This document shows positions 12,167 through 24,079 of a stretch of 64,000 nt of DNA, in pieces. The notes beneath the pieces are model-generated. The model was not told the origin of the DNA, did not search any database, and saw nothing but the letters and a program-made list of their open reading frames with translations. The DNA lies in the NCBI GenBank assembly GCA_017311185.1, contig JAESUZ010002881.1, positions 1-64,000 of the forward strand, in the 5' to 3' direction. Position 1 is the first letter of the stretch. Every line of letters starts with the position of its first letter. The translations under genes and the position numbers were made by a program. This stretch comes from Proteles cristata cristata. Its lineage: Eukaryota > Chordata > Mammalia > Carnivora > Hyaenidae.

Positions 12167-12470
12167 GTGGGCAAACCATGTGCAGAGCAATCTGTTATGT
12201 GCTGAACATATGAAGATGAATAGAGCTAAGCTACAGTCTCCAAGAAACTTATAGTCAAACTACAATAAAAGGATATACAGCAATATAAATCAAGCATGCT
12301 GAGTGTACCACTTGTAGAAAGCTCAAATGGCCTTGATAAGTGTTGACAGAAAAAATGTCCAAGGTGATATTTAACAGGGGAGAGGGTATTTGTGCTAAAG
12401 AATTTAGAATGTGTGAGATTTCACCAGGTCTTGATTTAGAGAATGTATCAAATACATTCAGTATGATAGT
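12167..12470 (-). mobile_element. Probable L2 LINE remnant, antisense, highly decayed
   Basis: Motifs such as TTATGTGCTGAACATATGAA, then a stretch resembling the L2 GGAGCTTACA segment and its downstream region, are in the order expected for an antisense L2 3' end. Divergence is extreme and only the motif order supports the call. Confidence 0.45.
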
Positions 12471-13499
12471 GCATAGATTTGATTTGTGAAATATTTATTA
12501 AGTATCTATTACTTCTTGGGAAATAGGCAAAACTCATGAATTACAAATTCAGAGTACTTTTGCTCATAAGTCTGAAGTCATTGGTGGAATATAGACAACT
12601 ATCTATGACAATCCAAGACAACAGAATTCAATAAAGGCCTATTAGAGGTGGACACATGAGAGTCTTAGAAAAGATATTTAATCAAGTTATAGTAAATAAT
12701 ATACAAGTTTTTTTTTTAAGTAGAGCTCACCTCCGATGTATACAAAATGAATTTAATATCAATCAGAATGGAAACATGCTGAAGATAAGTACTGAAATCC
12801 AAAAAGTCTACTTTTGGACTGTAACTATTTTAAAGTATAGAAACTTTGGGAAATTTAAATTAGCTGATTACCACTATGGCAGTGAAAGAGAAATATCATG
12901 AAGTGCCTGGCTGTTGGAGAAAATTCATTCATTCTAAAAATATTTATTGATTAGCTATATGCATCAGGTCTTACAATCTAAATGCTTAGGATACAATTAG
13001 CAATGTTTTCTCCTTCCTCAAGGCTATTAATAACATATTGGGGAGACCAACAAGCACTCAGGAAAGTACACTTTAGAGTGATGATTGAATTACTCTCTAA
13101 AGAAGAAAAGGCATGAGGAAAGATTAGTGCAGAGGGAATTATTTATTTAATCCTACAGAACAGATTAATCAGCAATGTGTATTGGTTGGGCTGAGGAAGA
13201 AAGACATTCCAGAAGTCAGGACTGGTTTGTATAAAGGAATAGAAGCAAAGAAAATAACTTTAAGAAACTATAAGGTATTTATTATGGTTGGGGAAAAAAC
13301 GTGAAATTGGCAAGATGAAGCTGTAACACAGGAAAGTAGATTCCAAAAATAAGGAGTTTGGACTTCATTCTGAGGGAAACAGGAAGTCATGGGTTAGGAA
13401 AAGTGCTGTTTTCATATTTGGGTCTTGAAAAAAGCACTTTCCTATAGTGTGGATAGATGCCATTAGTAAAGATAGGATGCATAACTGGAGACTATTTTT

Positions 13500-13800
13500 T
13501 AAAGATTTTATTCAAATTCCAGTTAGTTAACATAGCATATTAGTTTCAGGTGTACAGTATGGTGACTCAAACCTCCACACAGCATCTGGCGCTTATCACA
13601 ACAAGTGACTCCTTAAACCCCTCACCCATCTAACCCATCCTTCCACCCACCTCCATCTGGCAACTATTAGTTCATTCTCCACAATTAAGAGTCTGTTTCT
13701 TGGTTTGCCACTTTCTCTTTTTTCCCATTTGCTTGTTTGTTTTGTTTCTTATATTTCACATATTATTGAAACCATATGGTATTTGTCTTTCTCTACTACT
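13500..13800 (-). mobile_element. L1 3' UTR fragment, minus strand
   Basis: The segment reads as antisense carnivore L1 3' UTR: CAGTTAGTTAACATAGCATA, then CACAACAAGTG, then AAGAGTCTGTTTCTTGGTTTG and ATATGGTATTTGTCTTTCTC. It is a short 5'-truncated insertion into the L2 remnant. Confidence 0.88.
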
Positions 13801-14094
13801 GTAATCTAGAAAAGAGAAGAAGATGGTGATTTAGATTAAGGCAATGGGTTTGGAATATATTTTATCAACGAATTGTAGGTACTGTCATTTGCTTGGTTGT
13901 TTAAAGAGAAAAATAAGCCTAAACTGTAACTGAGTTTGGTGCAACTGCATGAAAATCGTGCCACTAATTGAATACGTAGTGTTTGGCAAAGAATAAGTAA
14001 GGAGTAAAACATAATAACTGCTTGAAAGTCCTGTTTGAGAAGAACAAAACACAAGAAGGTGATGGTTGACAGAAGGAAGGTGGGTGGGGGCAAT

Positions 14095-14335
14095 GACTGA
14101 AACAGATAAAGGGGACTAAGAGGTAGAAACTTCCAGTTATAAATGAATTCATGGAGATGAGAAGCACTGCATAAGGAATATAGTCAATAATATGTAATAA
14201 CTTTGATGACATAGGTGACATTTATCATGGTAAGCGTTGAACAATATATAGAATTGTTGAATCATTATGTTGTACACCCAAAACTAATATAACATATTAA
14301 TTATGTTTCAATAAAAAAGATAAGAATAAAAACAA
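14095..14335 (+). mobile_element. Old L1 3' end fragment, plus strand
   Basis: The blocks AGAGGTAGAAACTTCCAG, GTTGAATCATTATGTTGTAC and ACCCAAAACTAATATAACAT, followed by an A-rich tail, are a diverged L1 3' UTR end in sense orientation. Confidence 0.7.
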
Positions 14336-14960
14336 AAAAAAGAATAAACTATAAGAAGGAAATACAGGAAAAATAATAATTCTTAGAAGTGGAGTGATAT
14401 GATTATAATGGGATTTTACAATGATAATCTAGTGAAAATTAAAAGGATGGATTGAAGGAGGGCAGTGATAGAAATAAGAGTTTTTCATGTTATGGACCAA
14501 GGAAGCCTAGGTAGTGATGGAGCAGTAGGCTACAGATGTGAAAATTGTTCATGAGTTTCCAATGATACAATTTTGTGTGATCTGAATATGAGGCAAATGA
14601 GAGAAGAGCAGACAAGACTGATCCTCAAGTTTTAATTTTGGAAGACTAAAAAGATGATGTAAACTTAAAAGATGATGCAGATGAAAAGAAAGTTTGAGGA
14701 ACAAGATGAGGACTTCTTGCTGAGCCCACATGGGATAATAAGTAGTACTCAACTGTAAATATCAAGGACATCCCTAGGCTGAAGATTTATTGTGTTTAGT
14801 TACTAGAGTCTGGGGAAGAATGAAGTTAGTCAAAGAACATGCATAAGTAAAGGTTAGAAGACAGCCTCTGATAGGACCAATGTTTGAGTCATCAATCATC
14901 CTTCTGTTAACTGGTCAAGAAAAGTAGACAGCTAGTAGCATTGTGCTTTAAAAAACAAAG

Positions 14961-15707
14961 GGGCAGAGAGCATTTCTTGAAATAAGCCAAGGGAAAATTA
15001 AGATAAAATATCTAGAAAGATTAAGACAAAAAGAAATAATCATTTCATTAGATAAATTGAAGACTATTGGTGAATTTGGCAAAACAATTGCATTTGAGTG
15101 ATGGGGAAAGAGTTACACTGAAGTTTAATAATAAATTAGCAATCAAAGGAGACAATAATAAAGAGAGAAGAAACAGGTAGGAGAGAAAGAAGAGACATTG
15201 TTATATTCCAAATTATAGGAACGATAGAAAATATCTATATTCTAAAATAAACAAAACAATATGTACATCCGTACAATATCTTAAGTCCTAGAGCGAAATG
15301 ATTTCCACTTGTTTTACTTTGACATTCTACACCAAACTGTGTATGAGACAGATTTTATTTTAACAAATACTCAAATAAGAATTAGTTCATTTTCAGTCAT
15401 ATAAATAATATTCTTTAACTGGTGGAATTATCTAAGAAAACAATTCTTTATACAGATGCTTACTCAGTCATTTTTCTCAAAACATTCTTTTATTCAAGTT
15501 TCTTAGGATGAGGTTATAATTTGAGAAGCGTATGTTCAAAGATAAGATTTGACATATTATATAGGTTATAAAAAGTTCATGATTTTTTCAAACAAGATGG
15601 AATTGATCTGTATTAGAAGTAACTTACAGTCAAGTAATAATTAAATATTAATTAAATGTCTATTCTATAAATAAATGAATATATAACTTACATTTTTGTT
15701 TCAAGAT
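14961..15707. other. Unassigned AT-rich sequence
   Basis: No gene is seen. The left part may be further L2 body too decayed to call. Confidence 0.45.
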
Positions 15708-18700
15708 TTTAAAAAAATCTTGTTGATTAATGTATAATGTAATACCGCTTTCAGGATCAGAATGTAGTGATTTATTGCTAACATATAACACCCTGAGCTC
15801 ATCACAACAAGTGTTCTCCTTAATGCTCACCACCCATTTATCCCCACTGCTCCATATTTCCCCTCTGAAAATTCTATTTGTTCCCTATATTTAAAAGCCT
15901 TTCATGGTTTTCCTCTCTCTCTCTCTCTCCTTTCCCTTTCTTTATGTTCATCTGATTTGTTGCTTAAATTCCACATATGAGTGAAATCATAAGTTATTTT
16001 TCTTTCCCTGACTGACTTATTTCGCTTAGCATAATACATTCTAGCTTCATCCATGTCATTGTAAATGGCAAGATTTCATTATTTTTGATAGCTGAATAAT
16101 ATTCTATTGTCTGTACATACCATTTCTTCTTTATTCATTCATCAGTCAATAGACATTTAGCTCTTTCCATAATTTGGCTATTTTTGGTAATGGTGCAATA
16201 AACATTGGGGTGTATGTGCCCCTTTGAATTAGTATTTATGTATCCTTTGGGCAAATAAGTAGTAGAGAAATCGCTTGGTTATAGCGTCATTCTATTTTTA
16301 ACTTTCTGAGGAACCTCCATACTGTTTTCTAGAATGTCTGCACCAGTTTACATTACCACCAACAGTGTAAAAAGTTTCCCCTTACTCCATAAACTAGCCA
16401 ACATCAGTTCCTGTGTTGCTATGTCGTTAATTTTAGTCATTCTACGGGTGTGAGGTGGTGTTTCATTGTAGTTTTAATTTGTATTTTCCCGAGGATGAGT
16501 TATGTTGAGTATCATTTCATGTGTCTGTTAGCCATCTGTATGACTTCTTGATTAAATGTATTTCTATCTTCTGCACATTTATTGACTGGATTATTTTTTG
16601 GGGGTAAAAAGTTTGATAAATTTTTATACTAATCCTTTATCAGATATGTCATTTGAAAATATCTTCTGCCATTATGTTGGTTGCCTTTTAGTTTTGTTCA
16701 GTTTCCTTCACTGTGCAGCTTTTTGTCTTGATGAAATCCCAATAGTTCATTTTTGTTTTAGTTTCCGTTTCCTCTGGAGATGTGGATTGTAAGAAGTTCC
16801 TGTGACCGAGGTCAAAGAGATTGCTGCCTGTGTTCTTCTGTAGAAAACCATTCTGATGGATTTCTGTCTCATATTTAGGTCTTTCATCCATTTTGAATTT
16901 ATTTTTGTTCATGGCGTAAGGAAGTTGTCCAGTTTCATTCTTCTACATGTTGCTGTCCAGTTTCCCCAACACCATTTGTTGAAGAGGTTGTCTTTTTTCC
17001 ATTGGATACTCTTTCCTGCTTTGTTGAAGATTAGTTGACCATAGGGTAGTGGTTCCATTTCTGGGTCTTCTATTATGTCCATTGATCTATGTGTCGTTTT
17101 TGTGCCAGTACCATGCTGTCTTGATGTCTACAATTTTGCTTTTCTTTTTCAAGATTGCTCTGGATATTTGGGGTCTTTCATGGTTTCATCCAAGTTTTAG
17201 AATTGTTTATTCTAGCTCTGTGAAAATAGTTGTTGGTATTTGATTGGAATTGCATTAAATGTGAAGATTGCTTAGGGTAGTATAGCCATTTTAACAATAT
17301 TTGTTCTTCCAATCTATAAGCATGGAATGCTTTTCCAATGAGTTGCTTTATGTCTGTTATTAATTGTTTTATATATTTGGGTGTTTTTAAGTTGGAGGCA
17401 TAGATACTTACCATTGTTAGATCTTCTTGTTGGATACACCCCTTTATTACGATATAGTGCCCTTTTAATCTCTTGTTACAATGTGGTTTAAAATCTAGTT
17501 TGCATGATATAATTTTGGCTACTTCAACTTTCTTTGGTAACTATTAGCATGATAAATGTATCTGCATCCTCTCACTTAATATGCAAGTGTCTTAAGGTCT
17601 AAAATGAGTCTCTTGTAGGCAGCATATTAATGGGTCTTTTTTTTTTTATTTTAACGTTTATTTATTTTTGAGACAGAGAGAGACAGAGCAGGAGCTGGGG
17701 AAGGGCAGAAAGAGGGAGACACAGAGTCTGAAACAGGCTCCAGGCTCTGAGCTTTCAGCACAGAGTCTGTTGGGGGCTCGAACCCACGGACTGCGAGATT
17801 ATGACCTGAGTCGAAGTCGGACACTTAACCTACTGAGCCACCCAGGCACCCCAGGGTCTTTTTTATTATTATTATTATCCTATCTGATAACCTATATCTT
17901 TTGATTGGAGCATTTAATCCATTTACAGTTAGCGTGATTGTTGATAGATATGAATTTACATTGTATTACCTGTAAAGGGCATGTTTCTGGATATTTTTCT
18001 CTGTTCCTTTTTATTCTTTGTCACATTTGGTCTTTCTTTCTCACTCAAAGAGTCCCCTTTCATATTACTTGCAAGACTGGTTTAACAGTCAATAACTTCT
18101 TTAGTTTTTGTTTGGGAAACTCCTTATCTCTCCTTCTATTCTGAATGACAGCCTTGCTGGATAAAGTATACTTGGCTGAATATTATCCTCATTCAGCACA
18201 TTAAATATATCATGCCAATCCCTTTTGGCCTATCAAGTTTCTGTGGATAAGTCTGCTGCTAACCTTATCTGTTTTTGGTGGTAAATTAGGGATTTCTTTT
18301 CCCTTGCTGCTTTTAGGATTTTTTCCCCTATTTCTGTATTTTGCAAATTTTACCATGCTAAATCTTGGTGTTGGCCTGCTTTTGTTGATTTTGTTTGGAG
18401 TTCCTTGTGATTCCTAGATTTGGATGTCTGTTTTCTTTCCTGGATTAGGAGAGTTTTCAACTATAATTTGCTTAAATAAACCTTCAGCCTTGTTTTCCCT
18501 CTCTTCTTCTGGGGCTCCTATGATATGAATGTTATTATACTTTAGGGAGGTACTGAGTTCCCTAAGCCTACATTTGTGATTCAATATTTTACTTTCTTTC
18601 TACTTTTTAGTTTCATTATTTTTCATAATTTTATCTACAAATCGCTTATTCATTCTTTCTGCTTCTTCCATCCATATAGTCATTACAACCAGTTGACTTG

Positions 18701-19640
18701 CGTCGTGGTTATAGTATGTTTTATTTCAGCCTGACTAGTTTGAGGTCTTTAATTTCTGTGGTAAGGGACTCCTTGGTATCTTCTATGCTTTTCTCAAATC
18801 CATCTAGTATCCTTATGATTCTTGTTTTAAATTCTGGTTCTGGCATATTACTTATATCTATTTTGATTAGATCCCTGGTTGTGACCTCTTCTTGTTCTTT
18901 CCTTTGGGATTAATCTTCCATCTTGGCATTTTATCTAGCTCTCTGTTTTCTCTGTGTTAGGAAAACCTGTTATGTTTCCTAATCTTGAGACTAATGGTTA
19001 TATTAAGAAGAGGCCATTTACAGTTCAGCGCCCAGCACTTAAGGATGTGTTTCTGGAATATGCTGTGTGCACTCTGTTGTTGTGTTTGACTGCTCTTTCC
19101 TTCAGGTTAGTCTTCTTCAGTTTTTTCTTGCCTGCAGTGGGGAGTGTTTGAACTTGTCCATTGTGTGGCAAGTTTTAACTAGGTGTGTTTTGGTCTGCTT
19201 GTTAAAAATGCTATGCTCATCAGCCTCCACCAGGCAATGATGCAGACTTCTAAAACTTCAAACTTTGAGCTCTATTGCTTGTAAAAACTTGTGATAATCA
19301 GCTCCTCTTGTTTTTCTTGTCAATGGGTTTTGGGAAATGTTTTTCTTGTGTGACTCTCTGTTCCTTGCTCTCTCTGTCTATCTTTCTTTCTTCTTCTCTC
19401 TCCTTGATCACGGTTCCCTCCCTTCTGTAGCACTGTCAGTTCTTTTCTCCCCCAATCATAACTCTGCATCTCCCACCTTCCATGATGTAGTCTCTTTTCT
19501 CCCTCTAGTTGTGGAGTTTTTTATCTCAGTTCTCAGATTGATTTTCTGGATGTTCAGAATGATTTGATGTTTATCTAGCTGTGTTCAAGGGACAAGGCAA
19601 GAATAGGTTCCCCCAACTATTCTGCCATCCTAGCTCCACC
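15708..19640 (-). mobile_element. LINE-1 copy 2, both ends present, about 2 kb of ORF2 deleted
   Basis: The minus-strand order is 5' end near 19640 (GGTGGAGCTAGGATGGCAGA), 5' UTR, ORF1 (about 18960-18060), ORF2 start, then a jump at about 17335-17341, then the ORF2 C-terminal half and 3' UTR to 15708. Aligned with copy 1, the jump removes the stretch between its positions near 5044 and 7719. Subtracting the LTR insertion of copy 1, this is about 2.0 kb. Remaining ORF2 pieces, such as 16688-16912, are broken by stops. A CanSINE is nested at 17643-17853. Confidence 0.9.
17643..17853 (-). mobile_element. CanSINE nested in L1 copy 2
   Basis: A complete element on the minus strand ends with GAGCCACCCAGGCACCCCA and has an intact B box (GGGTTCGAGCCCC in sense). 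GGGTCTTTTTT occurs at its T-rich left edge (about 17632-17642) and again from 17854, forming the target duplication. An (ATT)n run follows at about 17865. Confidence 0.94.
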
Positions 19641-20187
19641 TTTTGATAGTTTACATTTTAAATTTGTTTTATTTGCTTTAACAATAGTACTTATCCATAC
19701 ACTTTTAATTTAAGAACTATTAAAAAATCTCTTTCTCAATGCTATATTCCAGATATTAAAACAAGTTTAAGATAAATAAAAATCTTCCTTTAAAATAAGA
19801 AAGTTAATGACTCTGACTAAATATTACCCTTGAGATTCAGAAAATCAATATATGGCTTTAATTCTTAAAATTCTATATGTAAAGAAATAAAATAAAACCA
19901 ATGAGGCTGCATACTTACTAGGTATACAACCTTTGGAAATTCATTACTATTTCTGTATTTCAGTTTCCTTATCTGTAAAATAGATATAAAAATAGCACTG
20001 AAATCATGGAGTTATTTTGTAACCCTTTCTCTCTCTCTTCCTCAAAAATTCCCAGGACAAAGGTAAGTTCTATAGAAGTGTTAAGTATAACATATTATAA
20101 GCTAACTATTATTGAAATTTAAATTGATATTAAGCATATCTCCACTATTTGATCTGTATTATATTCACTTTTATTTATGGTAACATT
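19641..20187. other. Unique sequence containing a MIR
   Basis: No gene was found. A MIR remnant at about 19910-20025 is the only recognised element. Confidence 0.55.
19910..20025 (+). mobile_element. MIR SINE remnant
   Basis: The MIR core in sense is recognisable: TTTCAGTTTCCTTATCTGTAAAATAGATA, shortened here as CAGTTTCCTTATCTGTAAAA, with an upstream degenerate TGGAAATTCATTACT equivalent to the conserved GGCAAGTTACTTAACC segment. MIRs are ancient tRNA-derived SINEs shared by mammals. Confidence 0.75.
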
Positions 20188-20200
20188 AAATTAGACTTTC

Positions 20201-20618
20201 GGACAATGAAATCTGGCCATGTGTAGCAACATGGATGGAACTTGAGGGTGTTATGCTGAGTGAAATAAGTCAGGCAGAGAAGGACAAATACCATATGTTT
20301 GCACATATAGGAGGATTAAGAGGAACTTAATGGAGGACCATGGGGGAGAAGAAGGGGGGAAATGGTGGAGGAGAGGGAGAGAGGCAAACCGTGAGAGATT
20401 CTTGAATGCTGAGAGCAAACTGAGGACTGATAGGTGTGGGGGGAGGGGGGAAATGGGCATGGAAGCATGGAGGAGGGCACTTGTGGGGATGAGCATTGAA
20501 TGTTATATGGAAACCAACTTGACAATAAACTATTTATTAAAAAAATAATTAATTTTTTTTAATATTAAAAAAAAATTGCAGACAGGGATGGCCAGTTATG
20601 GAAAAAAAATTTTTTTTA
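20201..20618 (+). mobile_element. Young L1 3' end, heavily truncated, with candidate 3' transduction
   Basis: This is the 3' UTR of a young felid L1 (AGCAACATGGATGGA... TGGGGATGAGCATTGAATG... AATAAA). AAATTAGACTTTC flanks the whole insertion at 20188-20200 and 20619-20631. After the L1 end and A-runs (about 20538-20575) lies a short non-L1 piece, TTGCAGACAGGGATGGCCAG..., at 20576-20601, followed by a second A/T-rich run before the duplication. That layout fits read-through past the L1 signal into downstream DNA of the source locus. Confidence 0.9.
20524..20529 (+). promoter_or_regulatory. L1 polyadenylation signal AATAAA
   Basis: AATAAA sits in GACAATAAACTATT at the L1 3' end. The same context occurs in the copies at 42843 and 60362. 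The candidate transduction downstream would mean the source transcript bypassed this signal. Confidence 0.75.
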
Positions 20619-20631
20619 AAATTAGACTTTC

Positions 20632-21869
20632 AGGTTAAATGTGCTCCCCTCTTATTTTACATAATTATAATACCTTTACTACATTTGCCACTTTTTATAA
20701 ATTCAAACAGAAAATAAAATCTATGTGGAGCCAATCTACCTTAAAATAAATATTTATTATCTCATGCATCATTTTTTATGCTATTAAATAATTTTAACTG
20801 CTCTTCTTTGGACTAAGCAAGCAAGAATTAAAATTAAATGTGGAAAAAATAGCATGCTGAAAATTTGTTTTGGAAGGATTAATGTTACAATAGAATTTTT
20901 TAATTTAAACATGTTAAAGGGAAAAGAAACTTAAATGATTTTAAATGTCAGTATCAATTTTGAATTTGAAATTTAATTTAAATGAAATTTAAATTATAAT
21001 ATCAGCTTATTGTATCTTAAATTGACTCTTAATGTAATCAAATATTGAAATATAGTTATATCAGTTAACAATCTATTAGTTTTTTAGTTTTTCATCTTTA
21101 ATAAGTGAGACATAAAAAATATACATAGAAAGAGATTAAACCTTAAGAACTAAGTCTTGAAATATCAATATAAGTGTACACATACACACCTTTATCTCCC
21201 AAAAGTAGGTATTATCAGTATTCCCATTACATAGATTAGATAACTGAAACTCAAGTGGATAATAATTTTTGCATGGTAATATCACTTATGTGGCAGGATT
21301 ATAGTAAGCACAGACTAAAAACTAATACCTCTGCCTATTTTAATACCATGATCATAATGTAGTTCTGAAATGGATCTGTCTTCTCTCCTTCTCTATCCCT
21401 ATGTATTTTTATACGACATGTTCCACGCTTAAAATGTGTTCTCATCTTAATTCCTAGCTGAAACTCTTGTAAGATCAGATATTAAATACGAAAACCTATG
21501 ATGCGGCCAGAACTTATAAAATATATGACTAAGTGAGAAGAAACATGACACCTGTTTCCTCTTCTTAAGTAAGATAAGTGCTGACATTTGGGACCAAGTG
21601 AGAATCACTTAGTAAATGTGAAAATTGTTCAATGTTGCTAGGAGAAGCTGTGAAAAGCAGACATCAGTGTTGACTTTTGGTCAGAATTAAACTATGAACT
21701 TCCAGCAATTGATGTTTTCAAAGCTGTTCATATTTTCTATTGTTCATTCAGTGGCTTAGAAGTATAAAAAATATATTGGTTCTTCAAGAAGTGTACCTAA
21801 ATCACAAGCAAACACATTCTTACATACATATATAAAAGAAAGGCAAGAATAAAGATATGTAAAGAATAT
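20632..21869. other. Unique AT-rich sequence with one MIR
   Basis: No gene is supported. The stretch is AT-rich with a MIR remnant at about 21200-21320. Confidence 0.55.
21200..21320 (-). mobile_element. MIR SINE remnant, antisense
   Basis: The antisense MIR core is visible as CCCATTACATAGATTAGATA, then ACTGAAACTCAAG, then ATGTGGCAGGATTATAG, matching the conserved order CCCATTTTACAGATGAGG, ACTGAGGCTCAGAG, GTGGCAGAGCTGGGATT. Confidence 0.75.
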
Positions 21870-21985
21870 AGCAAACTAATCTTAAACAAAGAGGGCTGGA
21901 GTTGCAATATTAATACCAGACAGAATTTAAAACATATATAGAAGTTTTGTACATAATAATAAAAGGACCGATTCATTAAGAAAAT
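21870..21985 (+). mobile_element. Short old L1 ORF2 fragment
   Basis: CAAAGAGGGCTGGAGTTGCA, then AATACCAGACAGAATTTAAA and ATAATAAAAGGACCGATTCA, match the L1 endonuclease-region order in sense. The copy is short and diverged. Confidence 0.6.
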
Positions 21986-21997
21986 TTAATAAAATTT

Positions 21998-22216
21998 GTT
22001 TTAATTTTTTATGTTTATGTATTTTGTGACAAAAAAAGAACAGGAGAGCGAGCACAAGTTGGGGAGGGACAGGGAGAAGGACAGACTATCCCAAGCAGGC
22101 TCCACACCATCAGCACAAACCCCAATGCAGGGCTCAAAATCATGAACCAAGAGATTATGACTTGAGCTGAAATCAAGAATCAGATGCCTGTCTGTGCCAC
22201 CCAGGTACCCTGATTG
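21998..22216 (-). mobile_element. CanSINE, older diverged copy, minus strand
   Basis: A degraded body (AAGCAGGCTCCACACC, CAATGCAGGGCTCAAAATCATGAAC shortened to its key part CAGGGCTCAAAATCATGAAC) and head (GTGCCACCCAGGTACCC) identify the family. AATAAAATTT at 21988-21997 and 22217-22226 flanks it. Confidence 0.9.
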
Positions 22217-22226
22217 AATAAAATTT

Positions 22227-22821
22227 TAAATAAGATTTTGAAACATGAAGAAAAAAATAAACAAATTTATGGGTATTCATTGAATTATATAGTATTCACC
22301 TAGGTAAATACAAACTAAAATTGTAACTGACACAAATAGTTTTAGGGAAAAGCTCAACTGGCATAACTTACTCATTCAATTCAACCAACAGAGCTAGTTG
22401 TGAGCAGACTTGAAGAAAATAGTCAGCTAAATACAGCCTGAGTGATTTTAAATATTTTGTAACTTTAATGAAAATATTAATTAAGAAACTTAATTTTGTG
22501 ATTGGCTAACAGAGATTTTGCTTTTTTGTAAATAGAAATATTACACTTATGTGGCTGAATTAAATATTTGAGGTAGAATTTAGTATATGTTCATGAAACC
22601 CATTTTTCATTCCTCCTAAACTGATAGCTACAGTACATTTTCAGTATTTATTTCAATTTGGTTTAGCCTTGTATCCAGATTCTGGCTAATGTAATGTGGT
22701 TGGAAATAAACTTGCTTATAAAAACTTGTTGGCAGTCTGCATGTTAGTATACAGGGAAACTTCAAAAGCAGGCCCATGTTTACTGTAGCAACAACAATGA
22801 GGGGATAGACAGATAGATGAT

Positions 22822-22860
<39 letters not shown>

Positions 22861-23013
22861 GATAGATAGATGATAGATATAGATAGATATAGATGATAGA
22901 TACATTAGAAAAAAAACACTGATCCTTGCTGGGTTGGTTAAGAATAAGGCATTAGCAGCAGAAGATCAGGAACAAAATTAGAAACTCCTCAGCTTCTAGA
23001 GTTTAAACCTTTG
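22227..23013. other. Unassigned sequence with a GATA microsatellite
   Basis: Apart from the tetranucleotide repeat at 22806-22900, no gene or clear repeat family is recognisable. Confidence 0.5.
22806..22900 (+). repeat. (GATA)n microsatellite with GATGATA and GATATA interruptions
   Basis: About 95 bp of GATA units contains a run of roughly ten perfect repeats and several variant units. It is a likely length-variable locus. Confidence 0.92.
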
Positions 23014-23027
23014 AGATGGCTAGTCCT

Positions 23028-23375
23028 TTTTTATTTTAAATATAGTTTATTGTCAAATTAGTTTCCATTCAACACCCAGTATTCATCCCAACAAGTGCCC
23101 TCCTCCATTGCCTATCACCCATTTTTCCCTCTCCCCTACCCTCCATCAACCCTCAGTATGTTCTGAGTATTTATGAGTCTCATATGCTTTGCTTCCCTCC
23201 CTCTCTGTAACTATAACTCCGCCATCCTTTCCCCCATGGTCTTCTTTTAAGTCTCCCCTGATCCATATATGAGTGAAAACATGGCATGTGTCTTTCTCTG
23301 ACTTATTTCACTTAGCATAATACCCTCCAGTTCCATTCATATTGCTACAAATGGCCAGATTTCATTCTTTCTTAT
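23028..23375 (-). mobile_element. Truncated young L1 3' end, minus strand
   Basis: The antisense 3' UTR reads AATATAGTTTATTGTCAAAT, then CAACAAGTGCCCTCCTCCAT, then TCCCCCATGGTCTTCTTTTA. It is the reverse complement of the young felid type seen at 20.2 and 60.1 kb. AGATGGCTAGTCCT at 23014-23027 and AGATGCCTAGTCCT at 23376-23389 form a 14-bp duplication with one mismatch. Confidence 0.92.
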
Positions 23376-23389
23376 AGATGCCTAGTCCT

Positions 23390-23983
23390 AATCACAGGCT
23401 CCCATCACATGTGGGTTTTCTTTGACAGAAAGGATTCTAAATACATGAGCTGGTTGCTATAATAAATAGAGCTTTGAGCAAACAAATGGGAAAAATTGGA
23501 AATCAACAGTGAGACTAAGACAAACCAGGCAGAACACTAGAACAGCAGAACACTTAAGTCCTGGTGATTAAAAAAAAAAACCATGAAAAAACTCTTAAAA
23601 GTAAGATCAATGTCCAATATTATGTATAGACATTAAAAATAATTAATTACAAGAAAATATTTCCTAGAATAATGAATTATGAATTATTAACTCCATTTAA
23701 TGAACTATGAAAATATAGTCATTGTTAAATACTAAATTATTAGCCTGAACTAAGGAAAAAACCTTTATGCACAAATAAGTAATGCAGAATCTAAAAAAGA
23801 CATTTATCAATATGAATGAAAGGGAAAGAGAATTTTTTAAAAAGGGAAAGGAAAACTTGAAGAACTTATTTGAGTATAACTAAAACAAGTTCCAAAGAGA
23901 AAATAAACAGGAAGCAGAGAACATATAATAATAAATATGATAACAGCATCTATAGCCATCTATAGATTTACAAATAATTCACC
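23390..23983. other. Unique AT-rich sequence
   Basis: No gene or repeat family is recognised apart from a short A-run near 23570. Confidence 0.55.
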
Positions 23984-24012
23984 AAGATCTAGATGGGATG
24001 GGGGCGCCTGGG

Positions 24013-24024
24013 TGGCTTAGTCGG
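24013..24024 (+). promoter_or_regulatory. CanSINE internal pol III A box
   Basis: TGGCTTAGTCGG matches the tRNA A-box pattern TRGCNNAGYNGG exactly. With the B box 45 bp downstream it forms the internal promoter from which SINE RNA would start. Activity is inferred from family knowledge. Confidence 0.7.
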
Positions 24025-24068
24025 TTAAGCATCCGACTTTCACTCAGGTCATGATCTCGCGGTTCGTG

Positions 24069-24079
24069 GGTTCGAGCCC
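24069..24079 (+). promoter_or_regulatory. CanSINE internal pol III B box
   Basis: GGTTCGAGCCC fits the GGTTCGANNCC consensus exactly. The copy at 29261-29469 has a T-to-C change at the matching site. Confidence 0.7.

Larger units (their letters stand above)
12915..14960 (-). mobile_element. L2 LINE remnant, antisense, interrupted by L1 pieces
   Basis: The left end has the L2 3' terminus in antisense (ATTCATTC, then AATATTTATTGATTAGC). Downstream blocks match the antisense L2 body in order: GAAGACATTCCAG-like, GGACTTCATTCTGAGGGAAA near 13360, GGAATATATTTT near 13852, and AGTTTGAGG near 14690. L2 is an ancient CR1-clade LINE found across mammals. No open frame survives. Two L1 3' fragments (13500-13800 and 14095-14335) sit inside it. 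Confidence 0.7.

Noticed and set aside
22806..22900. Regularly spaced short repeats, considered as a CRISPR-like array
   Set aside because: The units are contiguous GATA repeats without spacers, in a mammalian context.
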